Shown here: in pieces, positions 1 to 5,576 of the stretch
Layout: each line of letters starts with the position of its first letter
Position numbering within the stretch: position 1 is the first letter of the stretch
Source of the DNA: an uncultured Parabacteroides sp.
Lineage (GTDB): Bacteria > Bacteroidota > Bacteroidia > Bacteroidales > Tannerellaceae
Direction: 5' to 3'
DNA length: 11,364 nucleotides
NCBI GenBank assembly: GCA_900547435.1
Contig: URGO01000106.1
Location: 1-11,364 of the forward strand
Notes under the pieces: generated by a model
Database searches by the model: none
What the model saw: the letters and a program-made list of their open reading frames with translations, nothing else
Told to the model about the DNA's origin: nothing
Translations under genes and position numbers: made by a program

Positions 1-1636
1 CAAACACCAGTTTGCCGCCCCAATCAAGGTCGATAGTCTGCGTATCACGCACGTTCATCTTGTACTCCTGACCGCCGAAGCGATACGTATCCGGAGCCGG
101 CATACCTTCGTAGTAAGGCTCGATAATCAAATGAACTTCACCAAACTGGCCTGCCCCACCCGACTGCTTCTTGTGGCGATAGTCGGCACGCGCCGCCTTC
201 GTAATGGTCTCACGATACGGAATCTTCGGTTCCATAAATTCGATAGGCAACTTATCGTTGTTCTCAATCCGCCATTTCAATGTACGCAGATGGAACTCAC
301 CCTGTCCGGAGACAATCGTCTGTTTCAGTTCTTTCGACTGCTCGATCACCCAAGTCGGGTCCTCCTCGCGCATACGCATCAGGATTTCCATCATCTTTTC
401 CGCATCTGCCTCGTTCACCGGCTTAATAGCCCGGCGGAACTTCGGATCCGGATATTTAATAAAGTCGAAGCGGTAATCACACCCTTTTCCGTTCAGGGTA
501 TTTCCGCGACGCACGTCTTTCAGTTTCACGGTAGCGCCGATATCACCCGCATTCATTTCGGGCACTTCGGTACGTGTCTGCCCGTCGGTAACAAACAGTT
601 GGGCGATGCGCTCTTTCGAACCCCGGTCGGCATTCACCAGGTCGTCTCCGGCTTTCACCTTGCCGGACAAAACCTTGAAGTAAGACACCTGCCCGATATG
701 CGGTTCGATTGTCGTTTTGAAAAAGAACAGACTGGTCGGGCCGTTGGAATCCGGAGTAACCTCGACACCTTCAGTCGTCACCAGACGCGGCATCTTATCG
801 GTACACGGAACAACATTACCCAAAAATTCCAATGTACGGCGTACACACATATCGCGTCCGGCACATACACAGAACACCGGGAACATCGCACGGGTAACCA
901 ATCCGGCACGGATTCCGGCACGCATCTCATCTTCACTCAAAGTGCCCTCTTCAAAGAACTTCTCCATCAAGATGTCATCATGCTCGGCAGCCGCCTCCAC
1001 CAAGGCTTTGTGCAGTTCCATCGCTTTTTCTTCTTCTTCAGCCGGAATATCCAGCACGTCAGGCACGCCGCCTTCCGGTTTCCAGCGATACATCTTCATC
1101 TTCAACACATCGACCACCGCATTGAACGATGAACCGCAGGTTATCGGATATTGAATCTGCACCACCTTGCTACCCCAGCGGTCGCGAAGCTGAGCCACCG
1201 TACCGTCATAGTCCGCCTTGTCGTTATCCAACTGGTTAACTACGAAAATCACCGGTTTATGGAATTGCTCCGTATACCGGAACTGGTTGATTGTTCCAAC
1301 CTCTACGCCATACTGGGCATTCAGCACCATCAACGCGGTATCCGTAACATTCAATGCCGAAACGGCGCCGCCGATAAAATCATCCGAACCCGGACAATCG
1401 ATAAAATTCAACTTCCGGCCTTGCCATTCCACACTGAAAACAGTTGAAAACACCGAGTACCCATACTCCTTTTCAACCGGAAAATAGTCGCACACCGTAT
1501 TTTTACTTTCTACACTACCGCGACGTTTTATAACTCCACCCTCGTAAAGCATAGCTTCCGCAAGAGTGGTTTTACCCGAGCCTGAGCTCCCCAAAATTGA
1601 AATATTCTTTATTTCATCTGTTTGATATACTTTCAT
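1..1636 (-). CDS. fusA2: EF-G paralogue (EF-G2 type) with degenerate GTPase motifs, 3' end outside window
   Basis: Ribosomal translocation factor of the EF-G family; 545 residues are visible and the family is about 700, so most of domain IV and all of domain V lie outside. Domain I spans about residues 8-280, domains II-III about 300-480, and domain IV begins near 490 with HKKQSGGAGQFG. Against canonical EF-G the G-domain motifs align without gaps but are altered. The P-loop GSSGSGKT (16-23) lacks the usual Asp. Switch I reads EYGYSV (57-62) instead of ERGITI. G3 reads DCPGS (80-84) instead of DTPGH, so the catalytic His is Ser84. G4 reads NQLD (134-137) instead of NKxD. This matches the second EF-G of Bacteroides (EF-G2, reported in B. 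thetaiotaomicron as lacking GTPase activity and important in the gut) rather than housekeeping fusA. The start ATG at 1636 lies directly before the P-loop region and about 60 nt after a good promoter. Family certain; EF-G2 identity very likely. Confidence 0.93.
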   Translation of the reverse strand, partial: MKVYQTDEIKNISILGSSGSGKTTLAEAMLYEGGVIKRRGSVESKNTVCDYFPVEKEYGYSVFSTVFSVEWQGRKLNFIDCPGSDDFIGGAVSALNVTDTALMVLNAQYGVEVGTINQFRYTEQFHKPVIFVVNQLDNDKADYDGTVAQLRDRWGSKVVQIQYPITCGSSFNAVVDVLKMKMYRWKPEGGVPDVLDIPAEEEEKAMELHKALVEAAAEHDDILMEKFFEEGTLSEDEMRAGIRAGLVTRAMFPVFCVCAGRDMCVRRTLEFLGNVVPCTDKMPRLVTTEGVEVTPDSNGPTSLFFFKTTIEPHIGQVSYFKVLSGKVKAGDDLVNADRGSKERIAQLFVTDGQTRTEVPEMNAGDIGATVKLKDVRRGNTLNGKGCDYRFDFIKYPDPKFRRAIKPVNEADAEKMMEILMRMREEDPTWVIEQSKELKQTIVSGQGEFHLRTLKWRIENNDKLPIEFMEPKIPYRETITKAARADYRHKKQSGGAGQFGEVHLIIEPYYEGMPAPDTYRFGGQEYKMNVRDTQTIDLDWGGKLVF

Positions 1637-1701
1637 GGTGATACCAGCAATAAATAAGTTTAACAACAAAAGATTGATTGCGATATTCTTTTATCGTGGC
1701 T

Positions 1702-1732
1702 CAAAATTAATGATTGTTTTAAAAAAAACAAT
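1702..1732 (-). promoter_or_regulatory. Predicted promoter of the EF-G2 gene
   Basis: Reading the minus strand there is ATTG at 1732-1729 (-33 box, consensus TTTG), a 19-bp spacer, and TAATTTTG at 1709-1702, an exact match to the Bacteroidota -7 box TAnnTTTG. Transcription would start near 1697, giving a leader of about 60 nt before the ATG at 1636. The call rests on sequence match only. Confidence 0.6.
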
Positions 1733-1741
1733 TTATTTTTT

Positions 1742-1757
1742 TATGTTTTAAAACATA
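1742..1757. promoter_or_regulatory. Perfect 16-bp palindrome, candidate activator site upstream of EF-G2 promoter
   Basis: TATGTTTTAAAACATA is a perfect palindrome. Its centre lies about 52 bp upstream of the predicted EF-G2 transcription start and just outside the -33 box, a position typical of class I/II activators. A related imperfect element, TGTTTTAAAAAAAACA, lies at 1715-1730 between the boxes. In B. thetaiotaomicron fusA2 is, to my knowledge, activated by the CRP-like regulator Cur (BT4338). That this palindrome is the equivalent site is inference. Confidence 0.4.
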
Positions 1758-1842
1758 CTTTCTGAGCAGAAAAAGGTTGAAACTTGTCTATTGTTTAAGA
1801 ATCAAGCAATTAAGCCTCATTTATTTCTTCCATATCGGTAGG

Positions 1843-1952
1843 CATAAATGCAGAAAAAGGGCGTATGCTTTTTGAAAAAAGGGCGCACCCTTCTGAAGAA
1901 AAGCATATATGCTTTTTTCCGAAAGGATGCATGCTTTTTCCCGAGAGGATTT
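1843..1952. repeat. Degenerate 22-bp-period tandem repeat upstream of hemW
   Basis: About five units with a 22-bp period start at 1843, 1865, 1887, 1909 and 1931. The clearest cores are ATGCTTTTTGAAAAAAGG (1865), ATGCTTTTTTCCGAAAGG (1909) and ATGCTTTTTCCCGAGAGG (1931). The units at 1843 and 1887 are more diverged but stay in register. Unit junctions create short palindromes, for example AAAAGCATATATGCTTTT at 1900-1917. The array fills the middle of the 356-bp gap between the divergent EF-G2 and hemW genes and touches the hemW -33 box. The gap also holds the EF-G2 promoter and the palindrome; I see nothing else in 1758-1842. Confidence 0.65.
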
Positions 1953-1981
1953 TCCTATTCCGGAATAATGTATTATTTTTG
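1951..1981 (+). promoter_or_regulatory. Predicted promoter of hemW
   Basis: TTTC at 1951-1954, a 19-bp spacer, and TATTTTTG at 1974-1981 (exact TAnnTTTG). The -7 box ends 11 nt before the hemW ATG, so the mRNA leader should be only about 4-8 nt. The -33 box overlaps the last unit of the 22-bp repeat array. Confidence 0.5.
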
Positions 1982-1992
1982 TATAAAAAAAG

Positions 1993-3120
1993 ATGTCCGG
2001 TTTATACATACACGTGCCGTTTTGTGAGAAACGCTGTCTGTACTGCGATTTCTATTCCAACACCGACTCACGCTACAAGTCGGCTTATCTGGAAGCCTTA
2101 ATCCGGGAGATGGAGATGCGGAAAGGTTATCTGCAAGATGAGCCTTTGGAAACAATCTACTTCGGAGGCGGAACTCCCTCCCAACTCAGCATCGCCGAAC
2201 TGGAACGGATCTTCGAGGCGATTTACCGGAACTTCCGGACTACCGAAGAGATGGAGATTACCTTAGAGGCCAATCCGGATGACATGACACCCAGGTATGT
2301 AGCAGCCCTGCAAGCCTTGCCAATCAACCGAATCAGCATGGGCGTACAGAGTTTTGACGAGACCGACCTGAAATTCCTGAACCGGAGGCATGATAAGACG
2401 GAAGCCATCCGTGCCGTCGAACTTTGCCGGCAATACCATATATATAATATAAGTATAGACCTGATTTACGGACTGCCGAACCAAACCGTAGAGAAATGGG
2501 AAAAGAACCTGACGGAAGCCCTCCGATTGGACATTCCGCATATCTCGGCATACCATATTATCTATGAAGAGGGCACCCCTTTATACCGACTCTTGGAATC
2601 CGGGAAAATCAGTCCGGTAGACGAAGAGACCAGCCTTGCCCTGTTTTCCACCTTGATAGACCGGCTTTCGGACGCAGGATTCGAGCACTACGAGATTTCC
2701 AACTTTGCCCGTCCCGGATTTTATTCCCGGCACAACAGTTCATATTGGCAAGGAAAAAAGTATTTGGGATTAGGTCCATCGGCACATTCCTACGACGGAA
2801 CAGAACGCGAATGGAACATTTCGTCCCTTTCGGCATGGCGGAAAGGTATCCTTGAAGGGAATCCGGCCATCGAAAAAGAACCGTTGGACCTGAACACACG
2901 CTATAACGACTACATCATCACGCATTTACGCACCCAATGGGGAATAGACCTTGGCGAAATGTCAGCGCTATTCGGTCCGGAAAAGTTAAATTATTGCCTC
3001 CAGATGGCAAAACCGCACGAAGAGCTCGGATTATTGTTACAAAAGGATAACAAAATTGTTCTGACCCGAAAAGGAATCTTCGTTTCCGACGGTATCATGA
3101 GCGACCTGCTTTGGGTATAG
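1993..3120 (+). CDS. hemW: HemW, radical SAM haem chaperone
   Basis: A 375-residue protein, the normal length for HemW, the radical SAM relative of HemN that binds haem and delivers it to respiratory proteins in the cytoplasm or at the inner membrane. The iron-sulfur motif is C11-x3-C15-x2-C18 followed by F20. HemN (coproporphyrinogen III dehydrogenase) has a further Cys at that last place, so this is HemW and not the biosynthetic enzyme, although databases often label it oxygen-independent coproporphyrinogen oxidase. The SAM-binding FGGGTPS motif is at 57-63, and family motifs GLPNQT (160-165), EISNFARPG (234-242), HNSSYW (247-252) and GPSAHS (261-266) follow. The start at 1993 puts the usual short YIHVPFC lead before the cluster. 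It is divergent from EF-G2 and separated from the following kinase gene by 130 bp with its own promoter, so it is probably monocistronic. Confidence 0.95.
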   Translation: MSGLYIHVPFCEKRCLYCDFYSNTDSRYKSAYLEALIREMEMRKGYLQDEPLETIYFGGGTPSQLSIAELERIFEAIYRNFRTTEEMEITLEANPDDMTPRYVAALQALPINRISMGVQSFDETDLKFLNRRHDKTEAIRAVELCRQYHIYNISIDLIYGLPNQTVEKWEKNLTEALRLDIPHISAYHIIYEEGTPLYRLLESGKISPVDEETSLALFSTLIDRLSDAGFEHYEISNFARPGFYSRHNSSYWQGKKYLGLGPSAHSYDGTEREWNISSLSAWRKGILEGNPAIEKEPLDLNTRYNDYIITHLRTQWGIDLGEMSALFGPEKLNYCLQMAKPHEELGLLLQKDNKIVLTRKGIFVSDGIMSDLLWV

Positions 3121-3207
3121 ATTTTAACAAAACGCCCGCTTTTCACAACAAACCAACCGTTAATAAGTACATTTTTTGCACAAAACCGAAAAAAATGTGC
3201 CGTAAAA

Positions 3208-3240
3208 TTTGCATACATAAAAAACTATTCTCTATATTTG
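3208..3240 (+). promoter_or_regulatory. Strong predicted promoter of the zeta-like kinase unit
   Basis: TTTG at 3208-3211, a 21-bp spacer, and TATATTTG at 3233-3240: both boxes match the Bacteroidota primary sigma factor consensus exactly, the best match in the window. Transcription should start near 3245-3247, leaving about 5 nt before the ATG at 3251. Confidence 0.7.
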
Positions 3241-3250
3241 CATCGTAAAA

Positions 3251-3838
3251 ATGCAGAACAAAGTGCCTTATTTGTATATTATAGCGGGTTGTAACGGAGC
3301 GGGAAAGACTACCGCTTCTTTCACGATACTACCGGAAATGCTGAAATGTAGGGAGTTCGTTAATTCCGATGAGATAGCAAAGGGTCTATCTCCTTTTAAT
3401 GCCGATAGCATTGCAGTAGCCGTTGAAGCGAGCCGTATAATGTATAAAAGAATCAAGGAGCTGATTGCATCCGGCGAAACCTTCGCGATGGAGACGACGC
3501 TGGCGACGCGAACAGTAGCCAATCTGATTCGAGAGGCCCAACGGGAAGGGTATTACGTGACATTGCTTTACTTCTGGCTGAACACGCCGGAACTGGCGAT
3601 TGAACGTGTCAAGCAGCGTGTCGCCGCAGGGGGGCACAACATTCCGGAAAATACCATACGTAGAAGATACGCAGCCGGAATACGCAACCTGTTTGAACTT
3701 TATCTTCCTATTTGTGATTACTGGATGATTACAGACAATTCGATGTCGCCGATGGAAGTAATCGCCAAAGGCTTCAAGAATGAAAAAAAAGAAATATTCA
3801 ATCAGGTTATTTATAAAAAACTTGAAAGTCATGAGTGA
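3251..3838 (+). CDS. Zeta-toxin-like P-loop kinase (COG4185 type)
   Basis: A 195-residue cytoplasmic P-loop phosphotransferase. Walker A GCNGAGKT is at 13-20. FVNSDEIA (36-43) places Asp40 where zeta toxins have the catalytic base, and FAMETTLATR (78-87) is the family's substrate-binding stretch. The later segment RVAAGGHNIPENTIRRRY (about 122-139) is the Arg-rich lid signature of the short stand-alone zeta-like proteins. True zeta/PezT toxins phosphorylate UDP-N-acetylglucosamine and block peptidoglycan synthesis; whether this short branch does so is not established by the sequence. The ATG at 3251 is forced, because the next Met lies beyond the P-loop. The gene overlaps the downstream 56-residue gene by 8 nt, so the two are translationally coupled. 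The pairing suggests a toxin-antitoxin or kinase-regulator module. Family assignment is confident; substrate and toxicity are inference. Confidence 0.88.
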   Translation: MQNKVPYLYIIAGCNGAGKTTASFTILPEMLKCREFVNSDEIAKGLSPFNADSIAVAVEASRIMYKRIKELIASGETFAMETTLATRTVANLIREAQREGYYVTLLYFWLNTPELAIERVKQRVAAGGHNIPENTIRRRYAAGIRNLFELYLPICDYWMITDNSMSPMEVIAKGFKNEKKEIFNQVIYKKLESHE

Positions 3839-4001
3839 GCAAGAACTAAGAGAATTTGAAGAGAACATCGTAAAAGGAGCGCATGTCGCATTCCAACGTT
3901 TAGTCAGCCAGAAGAAAAAAGAAAACGGCGAATTGGTGTTTTCTCGAAACGGACATATATTCAGAGTCAAGGCTTCGGAAATTGACAAGTATATGTTTTG
4001 A
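3831..4001 (+). CDS. Small protein overlapping the zeta-like kinase, candidate antitoxin
   Basis: A 56-residue protein beginning at the ATG inside ATGAGTGA, which overlaps the kinase stop codon. An upstream in-frame ATG at 3780 would add 17 Lys-rich residues but needs a 59-nt overlap, so 3831 is preferred. The N-terminal half is acidic and probably helical (MSEQELREFEENIVKGAHVAF). The C-terminal half, ELVFSRNGHIFRVKASEI, looks like a beta-hairpin. Small proteins of this build (helix, then LVxSxNGxI) accompany zeta-like kinases in other Bacteroidales to my recollection, usually placed upstream, so the downstream position here is notable. I recognise no named domain. The antitoxin role is inferred only from coupling and size. 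Confidence 0.75.
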   Translation: MSEQELREFEENIVKGAHVAFQRLVSQKKKENGELVFSRNGHIFRVKASEIDKYMF

Positions 4002-4049
4002 TGACTGATCTTCAAACAATTCTCAATTATCAAAGAAACACTTCTTTAT

Positions 4050-4114
4050 AATTACGAATTATGAATTACGAATTACGGCAAAGGAACGTAATTCATAATT
4101 CATAATTCGTAATT
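4050..4114. repeat. Long hairpin of short A/T-rich units (28-bp arms), possible terminator
   Basis: Arms at 4050-4077 and 4087-4114 are reverse complements over 28 bp with one mismatch, around a 9-nt loop (GCAAAGGAA). Each arm is itself a reiteration of AATTACG/AATTATG-like units of 7-10 bp. The right arm runs into TTTT. It follows the kinase/small-protein unit and precedes the permease promoter, so it could end transcription of the former. The low GC makes it a weak classical terminator. Apart from this and the permease promoter, I see nothing else in 4002-4232. Confidence 0.6.
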
Positions 4115-4172
4115 TTCTATATATCCCACCCTTTCTTAAAAGAAGCTAACTGTCTGTTTTTTTTTATTTTAG

Positions 4173-4204
4173 GTTGTTTCATACATCTTTTCTTTCTACT
4201 TTTG
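4173..4204 (+). promoter_or_regulatory. Predicted promoter of the permease remnant
   Basis: GTTG at 4173-4176, a 20-bp spacer, and TACTTTTG at 4197-4204 (exact TAnnTTTG). A start near 4210 would give a leader of about 22 nt before the ATG at 4233. It appears to be the original promoter of the now broken gene. Confidence 0.55.
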
Positions 4205-4232
4205 CCTGAAATCAAATTTAACTTTATAAACC

Positions 4233-5500
4233 ATGCTTACACATTATCTGAAATTACCCTTTTGGCCATCATGTGGATTATCGGTCTGATTGCCTTCAAC
4301 GGAATAAGCCGCTTTGCCATGCAACCGGCATCGGTACGCGAGACATCCGCCCGTTCATGGTTACGCCACGGAGCGATTACCTTACAATTGGCAGTCAGTA
4401 TTCTGTTTATCGTATCTTCCTTGGTTGTCATGCAACAGTTACGCTTTGTAAACCAAAAAGATTTGGGCATTGATAAAGACGGCGTGATTCAAATCTCCGG
4501 CTTTACCGATTATTCGGGCAAAGTCGAAGCTACATTGATACAGGAACTGGCAAAGATTCCACAGGTAGAATGTCTGAGCGATGCCTATTTCCAACCCAAA
4601 CACACCATAGGCCCTATGGAACAATCTACATCCGTAGAATGGGATGGCAAAGAGACTTCCGACAAGACGGTTTTCCATCTCCTTTATACCGATGAACAAT
4701 TCGCAAAAGTCTTTCGGTTGAATATGCTTGCAGGGAATTATTGGGAAAAGGGGCAGACCACCAAAGTAATCCTCAATGAAGAGGCTGTCCGCGTCATGGG
4801 ACTGAAAGATCCGATAGGAAGCATTATCCGGATTCCCTCCTTAGACGATGTCAGTAAGATGATAAAATATGAAGTAGCCGGTGTAGTAAAGGATTTCCAT
4901 ACGCTATCGCTCCGCAACCGAATCAGTCCGACGATTCTTGTGCCGACTGATTTTCTCCATAATCTATTATATGTCCGCATTGTACCCGGAGAAGAGGCCG
5001 AAGCGGTGCAGCGTATTATGGAAATTATCGGGAAATTAGACCCGACACTATCCGAAGCTAAAATTACTTCGGTCGGGGATTTATATACGAACCTGAACCA
5101 ATCCGAGGAGGTAGGATTAGATATGTTCTCTATCTTAGCCGTGGTCAGTTTGCTCCTTTCGCTTTTCGGCATTTACGCCATCTCGGTAGCTTCCACCTAC
5201 CGGCGCAAGAAAGAGATAGCGGTGCGCAAAGTCATGGGGGCAGAGATAAAAGACATTGTCCGCCTGTTCTTCCGGGAATATGTCTTGCAAGTAATTATTT
5301 CGGGCATTATTGCGCTCCCTTTGGCTTATTGGATTATGATAGAATGGCTGCAAGGTTATGCTTACCGGATTACCATTTCCGCATGGCTGCTCTGTTCCGT
5401 ACTAATCGGAACCATTCTTGTCGTACTCCTGACGGTATTCAGTCAGATATGGAAAGCGGCAAACGGGAATCCGGCAAGGGTCATCTCGATGGAAAATTGA
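4233..5500 (+). pseudogene. FtsX/MacB-type ABC transporter permease with internal deletion
   Basis: Bacteroidales permeases of this class are about 780-800 residues with two FtsX-like domains. Here only the second half remains, about 430 codons. In the reading frame ending at 5500 there are a membrane segment (LLAIMWIIGLIAFNGI), a second one (AVSILFIVSSLVVMQQL), a periplasmic MacB-type domain, then three C-terminal membrane segments with the FtsX signature KEIAVRKVMGA. The ATG at 4233, correctly placed after a promoter, encodes MLTHYLK, which resembles the true N-terminus of these permeases. It is in another frame and stops after 18 codons at 4289. The simplest explanation is a deletion of roughly 1.1 kb that fused codon 7-8 out of frame to the middle of the gene. 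The permease frame itself opens only from a TTG at 4202 inside the -7 promoter box, or an internal ATG at 4271. I therefore call it a pseudogene; an assembly error is the alternative. Confidence 0.75.
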
Positions 5501-5576
5501 GAATTGAAAGTTGAAAATTGAAAGTTTCGGATGTATTATCTGTAATTTTCAATTTTCAACTTTCAGTTTTCAATTT
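5494..5576. terminator. Long hairpin between convergent genes, likely bidirectional terminator
   Basis: Arms at 5494-5523 and 5547-5576 pair over 30 bp around a 23-nt loop. The only two mismatches become G-U wobbles in the plus-strand transcript. The arms consist of repeated ATTGAAAGTTGAAA-like units of about 10 bp. The left arm contains the permease stop codon (5498-5500) and the right arm reaches into the S46 peptidase stop codon (5575-5577), so it lies exactly where two convergent transcripts must end. Confidence 0.65.

Noticed and set aside
131..1132. A 333-codon open frame on the plus strand opposite EF-G2
   Set aside because: The minus strand carries unmistakable EF-G domains over the same bases; the plus-strand product has no recognisable features.
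1843..1952. Possible CRISPR array
   Set aside because: The units are contiguous with a 22-bp period and no unique spacers, are degenerate, and no cas genes are nearby.
1865..2101. Open frame of 78 codons crossing the 22-bp array and the hemW start
   Set aside because: The translated repeat is an artefact of the array, and most of the rest overlaps hemW in another frame.
3780..3830. N-terminal extension of the small kinase partner from the ATG at 3780
   Set aside because: It would need a 59-nt overlap with the kinase gene and adds a Lys-rich stretch that is simply the kinase 3' end read in another frame.
4202..4232. TTG at 4202 as the genuine start of a complete 432-residue permease
   Set aside because: It lies inside the predicted -7 promoter box, and a better placed ATG at 4233 encodes a permease-like N-terminus in another frame. 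The product would lack the first FtsX domain.
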